A stretch of DNA of 64,000 bases from Aphanomyces cochlioides (GCA_019828595.1 JAHQRK010000028.1:620001-684000); one strand, 5' to 3'. Positions 1 through 11,169 are shown, counted from the stretch's first letter. Program-made: numbers and translations. The notes: generated from the letters alone by a model not told the origin.

Positions 1-3000
1 TGGGTGCCGTCGTCAAAAACGCAACGCTGCCAAGCATAACTTGTAAATCCGACAATATAACAGCTTCACGACCTCCAGTACCTTCCACGCCAAGCAACGC
101 GCGCAAGACGTTGATGTAAACCAAGACGAAGACTGTCCAGATGACGAACGTCATGCTCAAGTAGAAACCAACGTGGTTGTAGTAAAAACTGAGCAGTTTG
201 AAGAAATCCAAACGATGCGCCAAGCGGTAGACATCACGACTGAGGGATTGTTCAGCAGCACCTTGGGCCAACTTTGCTTCGAATTTGTAAATTTGTTGCA
301 TGCCGACATCACGACCTTTGCCGCACTTGACGTATTCTGGGAATGCCACGGTACCACCACGGAGACAATTGTTGTAGCCGGCGAAAATATCTTCACTCAA
401 GTTGATACCCTTGCTCGCCTTACTGATACCTCCACGCGTCATGAAGAAGAGTTTGTTGAATACATCAGGGTGTCCATAATGCATACGAACGCGGAGAGGT
501 CGCGTCAACGTGCGCTGGCCAAGAGTTACGAACGAAGTTTCTTGCAACGCCATGTAATTTGCCAGGGAACTGATACTGCCGGTGAAAATATGTTCTGGGA
601 GACCGACAATCGTGCAAGGACGCTTGCTGGCCGTGAATTCTTCAAGCAAGTTGCGCATCTTGAGCGCTTCTTCAAGATATCCATCTTGATTCATATCAAT
701 CGTCTGCAAATGTTCACCGCGTGTAAAAATGACTGCAGCATTTTGGTTTTCAGGTTTGCCTTCGCCCAAAATTGGATTGCCAGGCAAGCGAATGCGGTAG
801 CACTCGATCACATCGTACAAAGTTTCACTTCCCTTGATCAACACTGTGAAGTAACTCAATTCCTTCTGGTAGTTGACGCGCACTTCGTCAATGTAGCTCA
901 CGCGAAGGTTGGGGAATCGGTGCAGCAAAAACTCAATGTCTTTGGCCTTGGGATCATTGTTGCGCTTCTGGCGACCGTACACTTGGCAGGCAACGACGTA
1001 AGTAAACTTGGACTTCACAATGTCTTCAATTGCATGGCGTGGCATATTTTCCAACTCCGCCAGCAGCCGAATCGCCGCCTCGCCGTACATAAGACCTTGA
1101 ACAGTTCGTGCAAGTGTTTGGCCTCGAAGAGATGCCCACAGACGCAGTTCTTGCACAGTGTTGGGGTCTTTCCACAAGTTCTTCTTTGGTTGAACTCGTT
1201 CGAGGAAATTTTCCCAGTCGTTCTTGTACAGAGTTTGTAGATACAGTAGCGTGTGCACGTCGAGACCATCTTGCTTGGATTCCAGATCTGCCTTTGAATA
1301 CATGATATCTTCAGCATAAAATGGAGTCATGACGGAATAACTTTGCATTTCTTCGAGGAGCGGCGCAGTTGGCATGTCCATGAAGAGCGAATTCACAAAG
1401 AAGAGCAATCGGCGACGAGCATCGTACGAACGAGGCTGTGCTTCGTTCTTTTGTAGTGTGAGAAGACCTCGCAAATGTCTGACGGCAGTAATAGAATGTG
1501 AATCGAACACGAAGAGGGTCAATTGTTCACCAGTGTACTCGTCATCCCACATGAATCCACGCTCTTGAGTCAACATCCAAGTCAATCGGTCGTTCATGGC
1601 TTTCGTTTCGCTCACCAAGACATCCGTGGGGTCATCCATGCCAGCTAGCATGCTCTTGACAACGTTCAAGAATGTACGCATCTTGTCTCGAATTTGCATG
1701 ATGTGGGCGACGGGAATGCTCGTCTTCATGTGGGGAACTGGAGGTGCTTGGATTTGTTGCATGGCAGCAATTCGAGCAACACCAGTGCCGCGGGCACGCC
1801 TAGGCATGTGATTGGAAGTGCCGAGCGAGCTAAGACCAGTGGTGGATGCAGATTTGTGCATGGCACTCTTTGAAAGTGCTGGAGCCGCTGGTGCTTGAAA
1901 CTGGGTGTAGTCGCTCGGTTGTTTGCGGATTGGAATGTGCTTGGCTTGAGCTTTCCATTGGGGCATATTGTTCTTGAGCAATTGCAAGACGTCCGACCAA
2001 GCTTCAGCAGCAGCAGCCAACTTTCCCCACTTGATGCCGTGGTACATGCCACGCTCAAGCCACGAGCTCAAGATCGCGCAGATGAAGCGAACATCGTTAG
2101 AGTGGCATGGACCGAGGAGGCTCGTCAAGACGTAGACGGTCATTTCCCACACTTCGCCGACGCTTTCTTCCATCATAGGATTGGCCATAAGAAGGTCGTT
2201 CATCATCATGCTGTTCATGTCAGGCTTGATGTTCAGGCAAAACTGCTCGAAGCAACCAGCAAGCTGGAACAGAGGGACGAAGAGTTGGCGCTCATAAGCG
2301 GGAATGCGCTGGAATTTCAAGAGAGCAATTTCAGCATTATTGATCAAATCGTCGGCGCGTAGACTGTCAATCACGGTATCCCAAGCAGTTGCAAACGAAG
2401 TCCAAATCCTGCGGCGTTCCTCTTGCTTTTCACGGCGAGTAGGAACTCGACGAGTAAAGCTCAACAGCGGCGTTAGTTCTTGGGTTGCTTTGCCGCCCAC
2501 GGGAGATTCCACAACATTGAGGATTTCAGAATGCATGGCACCATATTGCGACTGGCTGTGGGTCGCCAACTCAACACCAGTCTTTGAGTTGGGAGAGATG
2601 AGCTTGCGGTTGAACATGTGCGCAGCAGCAGCGAACCCTTGGCGAATTCGTTCAAAGTTGCGCACTTCACCAATTTTCAGGTTGAAGCCGACAAACGTAC
2701 CGCTGAAAGCAACCCAGAGTGCATTCCAAATCGTCACGTCGATGCAGAAAATCATGAAGAAAGGAAACCATTGGATGTACATCAAGATAATCGTGAGCAC
2801 CAAATCCACATTGTTTTCAATGTGATCGGCATAGAGCAACATGGTGGGTTTGACAAGCGGAGCAATTTCAAATTTGTACGAGAAGAGCATTTTCCAAGTC
2901 AAGAGAGACAGCCAAAAGAGTTGGTAGCCCACACTTTCCGATGCTGTGTCGAGCACATTGTCGCCGACGTACAATTGATTGATAGGGCTCACAATATCGC

Positions 3001-6000
3001 GCAGAACTTGAACCGGAACATACGTGGTTTGACGAATCCAGCTCGTGACGCCAGGGCTCACTTGCAGAACGCTGTTGAAGGCAAATGGCACATGAACAAG
3101 CAAAGAGACGGTGTAGAATTGAGTCCAATAGCTTGGGCTTGCCAAGGCATACCAATAGAGCAGCGAGCAAATTGTAGTCGTGCCCAAATGCAAAATCACA
3201 CGGACAACCATTCGCATGAGCGTGGGGAAAGCCATCGACGGAGAGTACATCAGAAGCAAGTCTATGCCAGCCCAGAAAATATTCAACAACAGAGGAGACA
3301 ACAAGACACTGGAAATCAAATGGAGAGCAGTAGCTCCATCCATTTCAATTTGCTCGGCGAAAGCAAGCACGACCAAGAAGTGGAACGAGACCAAATGGAA
3401 TTCCAAGACGCGACGGAAAGCACGTGCCGGCGTAATCCAGTGACGCTTTTCAAAATACGTTTTGGATCCATTAGACCATGCCTTTGCAATGCAAATGGAA
3501 TCTATATGAGCATTGTCATCATCAGGGGACTTGTAGTCGTATTTCAAGCATTCTCGCGTCCAGAAGAATTCGTTGAAATCATCATAATTGCGGCGATCCT
3601 CGTGGTCTTGGGACTTGTTCATTTCTGACTTGAGCAAAGAGTAGACAGGTGTGATCACAGCGTCCAAAAAGTAACCAGGTTCGCGTTGCAAAGGTCGGCC
3701 AAATTCTTGTTTCATCTTGTGGAACAAAAAGTTGAGGAATTCAGGTGCATGACGACAGTTGCTGGCTTCTCCCCAGATGAAGAAAAGCAAACACAAATCC
3801 GCAGCGACGCTTTCGAGTGAAGAAGATGTCGTGGCGGTCATAGGTGTGATTTGAAGCTTTCGACACCAGTGGTGATAGTTTTCAAACATAGTCTTGTGCA
3901 AGGTCAAAAATGGATTTTGTTGGCCACGAGTTTGGTTAGACAGAAGTACAAGGAGATGCTCCGTCTGATTCTTGACACTCGCAGTTTGGAATCCAAATGT
4001 GCGGCTTACTTGGGACGCAACATTCGACATGGCGGCAAAAGGCTGCATTTTCGATGGCAAGTCTTGCATATTAAACAAATTCGAGTGGCTTTCAGATGGA
4101 GTCCAACTACGGCCATCGTTTCCAGCAGCAAACGGGCTTTGCGGAGAACGGCGCGGTGTCGATTTCTTTCTTGATGCGCATTGAAATATGATAAATGCAC
4201 CGGTGAGTACGCCCCATGTCGAGTAGAGCTCCCAGCAATATTGCGAGCACAAAAGGGCAGGAGGTGTAGATGGACCAGCGACAAGCAAGGCCAGAGCATC
4301 CCACAAACCAGAAACGAAGTCACCTCCAACAAAACGCGAGGCACCAGCGACGAAACCCCAAGCACCGACAATCGATGTCATGAGAATGACAAGATAATGG
4401 ACATTTGTTAGCAAGAAGGCCACCGTGAAGAGAATAATCGTGACTGTGAGGGCAAGGACTTGATGCCAAACCAGAGGAATCCATGGTCGCAAGAGAAGCG
4501 TAATTAAGAGACCCCCACAGGCTGACAGGCAAGGCACTGGCAACAAGACACTGAGACCACCAAAGGTTAGACCGCACAATGAGCCGATTGCCACTGGGAA
4601 GAAGGAAAACTGCGTAAAGCCAACGTCAAACAGAGTGTAGCAGACGCACGTCGTGACAAGAGTTGACGAGACGACCGAAGCAAACGCTTCATTGCCTTGG
4701 ATACCAACATAGAAGGAGAACAAAATCGATACAAGAGCTACAACAGTCAGCACAAAATCCGTCACAGGCAAGGGAGTGTAGTATGGAAGACCATACTCAA
4801 CAGGGTGCAAGTAAATCCATTCCTTGGTGGGAAACATGGGCGGATCACATCCAATCGAGGTATAGTTATTGCGAGGGCCTTGATAGACGCGGACGTAATC
4901 GATCGTGAAGTTGGATGGCCAGAGTGAATCGCACAGTTGACCTTCGCATGGAGGTGAAAACTTTTCGGAGACGGCCGTCGAAATAATCAAATAACTCGGT
5001 TCTACTGGAATCATGCGCGGAGGAACGCCATCTACCCACTTGTTGAGCGCAGCTCCTTGAATTTCGAAAAGAAAGTTGCCATCTAGCCACCAGCGTATAT
5101 AACCTTCCTCACCGGGCATCCATTCAAGCGAATACAAGTGGTAGTTCTTGAAAGAGTTGGTGTCCAACTGGGTAAGAGCAGAGATCGAATCAAGAGCGGC
5201 ATCACCGTAGTAAGCGCTGTTAATCTTGGTGTAGTTACCATAGGTCAAATTCGAATACCACATGCCTTCCTTGGGCAGAGTGCCAGGATCGGGTCGCATA
5301 CTGCCGGGAAGCCCTGGAGCAAGCTGAAGCGACGTCGATATAAATGCAGGTTCGTCTTTGGCTTTGATTTGCACTTCGAAAACATCGATTTCCGTTGCAC
5401 CACGACCTTGACGGGGTCGTAGTCCAAATCGTTCTGGCAATGAGTTGGGATCGTCCTCGTCAGTAAGATTTCCGCATGCAGTGATCTTTTGCGGGACCTT
5501 TATGTAGTCATTCACCCACGGCGCACAGGTATCCATAGACCAAGGCCACGTTCCTTCTTGAGATCCAAGATACGTTGCACGACCAATATTGCCCATCAAC
5601 CAAAAGGCAGGCCACGTTCCTGGAATACCCCACTTGCCAGGCATAATCGCTCGCATAATAACATATCCACCCGTGAAGCAAAACTTATTCCACGTTTGAA
5701 CACTGCCACTGACATACTTCGCACCCTTGTATTCTTCCTCTGGTTTCGATGTTGTGATAATCAAGTTGCCGTCGTCTATTTGCACCGCCTGGGGGGAAAA
5801 ATAATGTTGCCCCATGTTGGTCGTATCCATATTTTCCAACGCGGTCCACTTCTTGTCATTGCCGGCTTCAAACAGTCGCGTTGACGAATTGAACTCGTCG
5901 GAGAAGATCAAATGATACGTGTTGTTGGATGGACTTGTGCTTCCAAAATTGAATGCTCCATTCGGGACCTGAAGCGTATGTTCTTCCAACGGCGTATCAG

Positions 6001-6076
6001 GGTCAATCCACTTGGACAGATCGTCCTGGGCGAGCGCTGCCGCAGTCAAAAGCGGCAGGATCGGCCAGCCGATCAT
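1..6076 (-). CDS. 1,3-beta-glucan synthase (GT48) with N-terminal KRE6/GH16-like domain, partial
   Basis: One uninterrupted minus-strand frame of about 2025 codons from the ATG at 6076 to the left edge, so the C-terminus is missing. It should polymerise UDP-glucose into cell-wall beta-1,3-glucan at the plasma membrane. Residues 1-18 form a signal peptide (MIGWPILPLL...). Residues ~40-420 are GH16/KRE6-like, with the catalytic-type ExDxxE signature EIDVFE at 229-234. A first membrane block is at ~445-630. The FKS1 domain 1 follows (~715-850, with the plant-callose-synthase-like motif LCLLFFIWGEASN), then a second membrane block (~890-1125), and a conserved GT48 catalytic region (~1275-1930, including RMHYGHPDVFNKLFFMTRGG from 1865). 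A further membrane helix begins near 1970. An in-frame ATG at 6148 exists but overlaps the TATCCGGATA elements, so 6076 is preferred. I checked the frame at several widely spaced Met codons and saw no intron. Confidence 0.93.
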   Translation of the reverse strand, partial: MIGWPILPLLTAAALAQDDLSKWIDPDTPLEEHTLQVPNGAFNFGSTSPSNNTYHLIFSDEFNSSTRLFEAGNDKKWTALENMDTTNMGQHYFSPQAVQIDDGNLIITTSKPEEEYKGAKYVSGSVQTWNKFCFTGGYVIMRAIMPGKWGIPGTWPAFWLMGNIGRATYLGSQEGTWPWSMDTCAPWVNDYIKVPQKITACGNLTDEDDPNSLPERFGLRPRQGRGATEIDVFEVQIKAKDEPAFISTSLQLAPGLPGSMRPDPGTLPKEGMWYSNLTYGNYTKINSAYYGDAALDSISALTQLDTNSFKNYHLYSLEWMPGEEGYIRWWLDGNFLFEIQGAALNKWVDGVPPRMIPVEPSYLIISTAVSEKFSPPCEGQLCDSLWPSNFTIDYVRVYQGPRNNYTSIGCDPPMFPTKEWIYLHPVEYGLPYYTPLPVTDFVLTVVALVSILFSFYVGIQGNEAFASVVSSTLVTTCVCYTLFDVGFTQFSFFPVAIGSLCGLTFGGLSVLLPVPCLSACGGLLITLLLRPWIPLVWHQVLALTVTIILFTVAFLLTNVHYLVILMTSIVGAWGFVAGASRFVGGDFVSGLWDALALLVAGPSTPPALLCSQYCWELYSTWGVLTGAFIIFQCASRKKSTPRRSPQSPFAAGNDGRSWTPSESHSNLFNMQDLPSKMQPFAAMSNVASQVSRTFGFQTASVKNQTEHLLVLLSNQTRGQQNPFLTLHKTMFENYHHWCRKLQITPMTATTSSSLESVAADLCLLFFIWGEASNCRHAPEFLNFLFHKMKQEFGRPLQREPGYFLDAVITPVYSLLKSEMNKSQDHEDRRNYDDFNEFFWTRECLKYDYKSPDDDNAHIDSICIAKAWSNGSKTYFEKRHWITPARAFRRVLEFHLVSFHFLVVLAFAEQIEMDGATALHLISSVLLSPLLLNIFWAGIDLLLMYSPSMAFPTLMRMVVRVILHLGTTTICSLLYWYALASPSYWTQFYTVSLLVHVPFAFNSVLQVSPGVTSWIRQTTYVPVQVLRDIVSPINQLYVGDNVLDTASESVGYQLFWLSLLTWKMLFSYKFEIAPLVKPTMLLYADHIENNVDLVLTIILMYIQWFPFFMIFCIDVTIWNALWVAFSGTFVGFNLKIGEVRNFERIRQGFAAAAHMFNRKLISPNSKTGVELATHSQSQYGAMHSEILNVVESPVGGKATQELTPLLSFTRRVPTRREKQEERRRIWTSFATAWDTVIDSLRADDLINNAEIALLKFQRIPAYERQLFVPLFQLAGCFEQFCLNIKPDMNSMMMNDLLMANPMMEESVGEVWEMTVYVLTSLLGPCHSNDVRFICAILSSWLERGMYHGIKWGKLAAAAEAWSDVLQLLKNNMPQWKAQAKHIPIRKQPSDYTQFQAPAAPALSKSAMHKSASTTGLSSLGTSNHMPRRARGTGVARIAAMQQIQAPPVPHMKTSIPVAHIMQIRDKMRTFLNVVKSMLAGMDDPTDVLVSETKAMNDRLTWMLTQERGFMWDDEYTGEQLTLFVFDSHSITAVRHLRGLLTLQKNEAQPRSYDARRRLLFFVNSLFMDMPTAPLLEEMQSYSVMTPFYAEDIMYSKADLESKQDGLDVHTLLYLQTLYKNDWENFLERVQPKKNLWKDPNTVQELRLWASLRGQTLARTVQGLMYGEAAIRLLAELENMPRHAIEDIVKSKFTYVVACQVYGRQKRNNDPKAKDIEFLLHRFPNLRVSYIDEVRVNYQKELSYFTVLIKGSETLYDVIECYRIRLPGNPILGEGKPENQNAAVIFTRGEHLQTIDMNQDGYLEEALKMRNLLEEFTASKRPCTIVGLPEHIFTGSISSLANYMALQETSFVTLGQRTLTRPLRVRMHYGHPDVFNKLFFMTRGGISKASKGINLSEDIFAGYNNCLRGGTVAFPEYVKCGKGRDVGMQQIYKFEAKLAQGAAEQSLSRDVYRLAHRLDFFKLLSFYYNHVGFYLSMTFVIWTVFVLVYINVLRALLGVEGTGGREAVILSDLQVMLGSVAFLTTAP

Positions 6077-6126
6077 TTGGCGCCTTGGCAATAAATCTGG
6101 AAATGACCCACTCACATTTCGAAGGC

Positions 6127-6168
6127 TATCCGGATACCATGGAGTCATCCGGATATAATATCCGGATA
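6127..6168. promoter_or_regulatory. Three palindromic (T/C)ATCCGGATA elements upstream of glucan synthase
   Basis: Copies lie at 6127-6136, 6146-6155 and 6159-6168, 51 to 92 nt upstream of the glucan-synthase ATG. Further single copies at 6363-6371 and 6512-6519 lie in the same divergent intergenic region, on the side of the plus-strand CAP gene. The region between 6169 and 6612 otherwise shows nothing recognisable. The function as a promoter element is inferred from repeated occurrence in this window. Confidence 0.6.
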
Positions 6169-6612
6169 CTATCACCTAGGATCCACTTCAACATTTTCAT
6201 TGAAGCGTGCACTCGCGAAGACCGCGCCGACAGGAGGCGACGCATGGAACCGCCGTTTCCGAGCTTTATGGCGACTGTAGGCGCCACGAAGGCGGATTTG
6301 GCTGTCGGAGGGAGGTTTGACGACGAGGGACGTGAATGGTGCGCGTGGATGCGCGAAATCCGATCCGGATAGACTTAGATTCAGGGTATTTGGACATGTG
6401 TTGGGGTTTGTATCCATGCACATCCTCTTGTATCATGTCCTACGCGAGGTTGACATGTGCGGAGCATGGCTGGCGAGGAAACATCCATGGAGATGGAGGA
6501 GAGCGTGGGACTCCGGATATGGTAATCATCCTCCGACCAGAAGTTCGCCAACGACGACACCCAACGGAGCATTGACCATCCAGGACGTTCCGCGAAACCA
6601 ACGAAGACTGCG

Positions 6613-7128
6613 ATGCTTCTCAATGCGATGCGAGCCCGTCCCAAACCAGTCGAACTGATCGACCTACAAGACCAGATGCTCGTAATAGACGACGCGAAAG
6701 CTGGTCTGCATCTACGCAATTGCGTCGGATGTAGCATTGATTGCACAACCAAGCCCGCGCAGATCACGCTGCAAGACTGCCGCGACGTGAATCTCGTCTT
6801 CGAGAGTGTCCTGTCGAGTGTCGAGGCAATTCGGTGCACTCGGCTGTCTGTGACATACAGGCAGCAGTGTGGGACGATCGTCTTGGATGGCTCTTCTCAT
6901 GTTCGTGTGAACATTCCTGTGGCAGCAAATGCGCCATGGATCGTGTGCACGAATGTTTCTGGTCTTCACGTACGAGCCATGGATGCGGAATCAAACGTCG
7001 CTCCGTTGGATGTGGATAAAATCGAAGATTCGACTCAATGGTCGGTCCATGTCGTCGAGAATCAATTCGTGGTCGAGTCCGTGGCGCGGCAAGCTCTCTT
7101 TTCGACAACATCAGCAGGACGACAATAA
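6613..7128 (+). CDS. Short cyclase-associated protein (CAP/CARP C-terminal domain), actin regulator
   Basis: A 171-residue protein that is essentially only the CAP C-terminal (CARP) beta-helical domain. This is the part of cyclase-associated protein that binds ADP-actin and recharges monomers. Family-like features are the repeated short beta strands with spaced cysteines (LRNCVGCSIDC, ITLQDCRDVNLVF, IRCTRLSV), a WSVHVVENQFVVES strand near the end and a terminal SAG close to the usual IAG. No proline-rich, WH2-like or N-terminal helical CAP domain is visible. Such minimal CAPs are known in apicomplexans, so this may be complete. The ATG at 6613 is the first in the open frame; an upstream exon cannot be excluded. 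The gene is divergent from the glucan synthase and converges on the RasGAP gene. Confidence 0.75.
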   Translation: MLLNAMRARPKPVELIDLQDQMLVIDDAKAGLHLRNCVGCSIDCTTKPAQITLQDCRDVNLVFESVLSSVEAIRCTRLSVTYRQQCGTIVLDGSSHVRVNIPVAANAPWIVCTNVSGLHVRAMDAESNVAPLDVDKIEDSTQWSVHVVENQFVVESVARQALFSTTSAGRQ

Positions 7129-7135
7129 CACATCA

Positions 7136-9795
7136 TTAATTGATGACAGGTTTCCTCTGGAAGAATCCCATGAAGCCAACGTTTGCCTTCTTGGTCTTGT
7201 CCAAATCTTTTTGCGGGGAATTCGACGACGCTCCTGCTGCTTCTGCCGGTGGCGGCAATGGAACATCACCTGGACCCATTACTTGCTGCAACTGCGATGC
7301 TAAACTTTCCGACGACTCGGCGACTTTGGCGACAACTTCATCTACATGTTTCCGCAAAGCGCCCATGATCTATCCATGACAGCATTCGTCAAGAACAACG
7401 GAGAGAAAGAGGCGACGGACCTCGTCACGGTCTTGGACGAGCTGATCATGGCCAAGTTGGGTGAAAATGCCATCACTGTTAGCGGTAAAGCAGGCTTCAA
7501 TGTCACCGTCACGTTGCGCTGTGAGTCGAGAGTAGAGGAACGACATACGCGGTGCATTCTCAACGATAAATCCATTCACAATGCTGCAAAGATCAGCACG
7601 TCAGTCACAAGGAAGATCTGTCGACGTACCGCATGTAAGCTTCCTTGACGCCAAATTCGACATCGGTGGAGCAGTTGAAGAGCAATTTTGTCACAAGGAC
7701 AAGAATGCGACGACTGGATGCGTTGGGGATTTCATCCAGCAGGCCGTACGAATGTGGCGTTGTGATCGCTGGACAAATAAAACGAAGAAAGAGAAACCCG
7801 CCCATGATGGCCTTGATTGGCGTGCTCGAAGCGTCATATGCGTCTTCTTCGCTTTTGTCGAGGAAACGTTCGATCAAGCGGTCCTTGAGGTACCGACAAA
7901 CGTGGACAAACGACAGCGGGAGTTCATCCATGTGCTCTAAAATTGAATCGACGATGGCTTGACATACTGCCATGAGGTTTGCAGCATTGCGTTCCAGCTT
8001 GGCAGGATCGCTCAGCGATGGATCCTTGGCAACATTCAATTCAAAGTCTGTGCTCTTCTTGTCTGTGCACAACGCGCGAATGTGATCGGCCAGCGCTGTG
8101 TGGATGAATCGAAGGCCAACGGCTTTGGCATACGTCGAGAGAAGGCGACTGGAATAATCGTCCGAGCGAAACAACGTCGCGAGAGAGAGTGCCGACTGGA
8201 CTTCCGTGTCAATGGACCATTGCATGAGCTTGTACAGCGCGTGACGGCTGCCGTAAATTCGCAAGAGAGGGAACAACAGCGCCATCTACGATGAAAACAC
8301 AGTCACGCATCCAATCCGAAGGAAAGGGTGTACTTTGTCGCTGCGTTGGCATGTATTCAAGAGTGCCGTGACGACAATCATATCTGAACGGACAAGAAGC
8401 GATGTCAGCGTGTCGCCACGCTTCATATCGGAATCGGAAATCATACTATTTCGGGGCAATACCATCGACGCGTCATCATGCTATCGCAAATCGTCTAAAT
8501 CAACAAAGAATGCACTCCAGTACCTCTTCCACCATGTATTCTGGTACTTTGGCGTTGGGTTTCGGCGTTGACCAGCCAATATCTATTCCTACTGGTAAGA
8601 AAACCCATGGAAGGATGGAACAGATCACGCACCGCCTTCTTCCTTTTGTCGAAATGCCGATGGAGATTGCGCCAGGAGTACAATGGGTGTCGATGATTTC
8701 GCCGCAGGTGCAGTCAAAAAACTCTGGTACAGCGTTGTGCTCGAGTTCGTGGCTCGCGGATTGGAAGCTGTAGCTGGAGTTGTCGTCATACGATTTTTTT
8801 GCAATTCATCTTCGAGTTCCATGTCATAAATGATTTTTTCCATCGCGCTCATCATCAAACGTGACGACGACGCTGATTCTGGCACCGCTAGAATCACAAT
8901 CAAAAACAATTCTAAGCCATGCCTACGATTTACCTTCTGTGGATTCCTTGACGGGTTGGGAAAAGAGCGTCTGCTGGAGATTTCGTGCAATGCCTGCGAG
9001 TTCAGACGTCATTTTCGTCAAAGCTTCCGTATCGATGGTCGTATTTGGGTCAACCATCGACTTGGATGGAAGTCGTTCACTCAGGATTTCTTCCGGTGGG
9101 GGCGAAGGCAACGCCGGTGGAGATGAAATCGGTGCAGCTGGTACCACTGAGAGACTAGGTTCTTGCTGATCTTCAAGCAACAAGTCGTATTTGCGTTGAA
9201 GCGAGGCGAGTTCTTCGCGGAGAGCTTCAACTGTTGCAAGGGATTCGTTGACTTGATCGACAAGCTCTCGGCGTTCTTTCTGTGCATACTGGAGTCGATT
9301 CGAGAGTGTTTCGTACGAGAGTTCCTGGAGCATGTGAATCCACTGAACGCGCGTTTCCTTGGACCGCGTTCGAAAGAGCAGTGAGCGGCCCATCCGTGAC
9401 GTAATTTTAAAGCATGGTCCGCACTCCTCGGCTAAAATATGCGAATCGCCTGGACTCATATTCTTGAAAATCCGATCCACGGCTTCGACGACACATCCAT
9501 CCAAGCACATACAACCGCTGGGGATTTCACGCATATCGCGGTAATAGTAGAGCATGTTTTGATGCAGACAGACGACATATTCAACCCATCCGCTCTTGAA
9601 TGACTTGCCTTTCTTCGCCATGTTGTCAACTAAGACGGGATTCCAATTGAGCAATTCCTCGCCACGTATTGCGAATTCCCCTCCTATCGACTGCATTTGA
9701 GACGCCGTGTGGCTGTCGACCGCCACTTGGGGCGGCGGCATGTTCGACTCGGCCTTTTTTGTGATCTCAAGACTGCAAATGCTCGATGAACCCAT
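7136..9795 (-). CDS. PH-domain RasGAP, six exons, with a frame break at an A7 run
   Basis: Predicted GTPase-activating protein for Ras-like GTPases. Proposed exons: 9795-8934, 8887-8524, 8480-8334, 8285-7630, 7583-7421 and 7369-7136, with GT-AG introns of 43-51 nt. Residues ~65-170 form a PH domain (KSGWVEYVVCLHQNMLYYY ... WIHMLQEL), followed by a coiled coil and a Pro-rich stretch. The RasGAP domain spans exons 3-5: TLFRSDDYSSRLL contains the arginine finger, and FLFLRFICPAI is the diagnostic FLR...CPAI motif. Exon joins are in phase except in exon 2: the frame breaks at seven A's (8794-8800), and downstream protein-like sequence continues only in the -1 frame. The last intron (7370-7420) is less certain; without it the protein ends at 7370. 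The start at 9795 begins MGSSSICSLE. CCAAT boxes lie just upstream. Confidence 0.85.
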
Positions 9796-10519
9796 TTCAT
9801 TGGTTGAATAATTAAAATTTCAGCCAATAACATTTTATATTGACCATTACATTGAAAATTACTCACCAATATATTTAATCCACCAATCACAAAATGCAAG
9901 TTGTTACAAAGAACGCATAGGGCACTACGACCAGGAAATCGCGTAGTCGATCGTATCCTTAAACATTCAAACAGAAAGCAATCATGGACGACTTCCAACG
10001 CATGAGCGGTCCTCTCGAGCCCATTCGAGGGCATCGAATGAGATGGATTTGATGGAATCCAGTCAATTAAGAAATTGTGTAACTGTAGGATTTGATACGT
10101 ATTGATAAAGACAAGGCAACTTGGTGAGATGTTCAAACGTCCACAATTGAGAGAAAGTCCAGCATCAGGAAGAGAAAGGACATGCTGGCGGAGCTGAACA
10201 GAACGAATTATCGAAGTACTTGAGTACAGTAGAGGGAGTTTCTATGTTTGGTGTGGATGGACAGCTTGGGTCGATGACAAGGTGTGTATCAAAAGCGTCA
10301 CATGTCCTTCAAAGTTACACATGGGAGGATGGTTTGAGGAAACTCCTCACCAAATTGTTGAAGCATTCTTTTTGGATGAAAACATTTCTTTTATTTTTTT
10401 CTTGGACCAGCGCCGTTGTGTCAGCTGTGGATACAGCACAGCCTATCTAAGTGGAGAAGACCCCGATGAACCACGAATTCCATTGCAAAAGTTAACACTC
10501 AAGTATAGGTCCGGTTTAT
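9796..10519. other. Intergenic, AT-rich, no gene recognised
   Basis: Upstream region of the RasGAP gene. It contains an inverted CCAAT box (GCCAAT near 9822) followed by short, non-conserved open frames in all phases. I see no supportable gene. Confidence 0.4.
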
Positions 10520-10539
10520 AAACCACGGATCATATTGTC

Positions 10540-11065
10540 GATTTCATTCTAAATTGTGAGAGGGGTGTGAAATGTATCGATCTTTCAAATCCATCTGCAA
10601 ATCGATCAGCCAATCAGAATCGAGTATTTTGCCTCATTCACGCAAAACACACCCAGACACACGTGTAATTAATTTGGGACTTTTGCCATACTTTCAATTT
10701 ATACGTGACTTCAGTATGATCGAATCGATTTGAAATAGAATTCGATTTTGGTAAAAAATACAAATTTGGGTGAAAAAGACAATATGCAGAAGTTCTTTAA
10801 ATTTTTCTATTTATATTGTGAAATCCATTCTAAATTGTGAGGGGGGGCTTGAAATCTGCAAATCGATTTGCAAATCTTGCAGCCAATCAGAATCGAGATT
10901 TTGCCTAATTCACGCAAAACACACCCAAACACACATGCAATTAATTTGGCAATTTTAATGTTCTTTTCATTTTACTTGGCATTAGTATGATCAAATCGAT
11001 TTGAAAATGAAATTGATGTTTGGTCAAAAATACAAATTTGACTGAAATTGACAATATTTTTAGGG
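10540..11065. repeat. Two-unit diverged tandem duplication (~280 bp period)
   Basis: Two consecutive units of about 280 bp match over most of their length. Both begin TTCTAAATTGTGAG, share AGCCAATCAGAATCGAG (near 10609 and 10882), CACGCAAAACACACCC, then TAGTATGATC/CAGTATGATC and ATACAAATTT, and end in GACAATAT. They differ by many substitutions and small indels, so the duplication is old. No coding potential is evident. Confidence 0.8.
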
Positions 11066-11169
11066 GGTTTCAAAGCTGAAAAAACTTCAATGACTTGTGA
11101 TTGGAATTTGCAAGGCATTGATGCCTTGCTCAATAGTTTTATCCAATCAGAAACTATTCAGTATATGAT

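Noticed and set aside
173..1240. 355-codon plus-strand open frame
   Set aside because: Exact antisense of the conserved GT48 catalytic region; no independent support.
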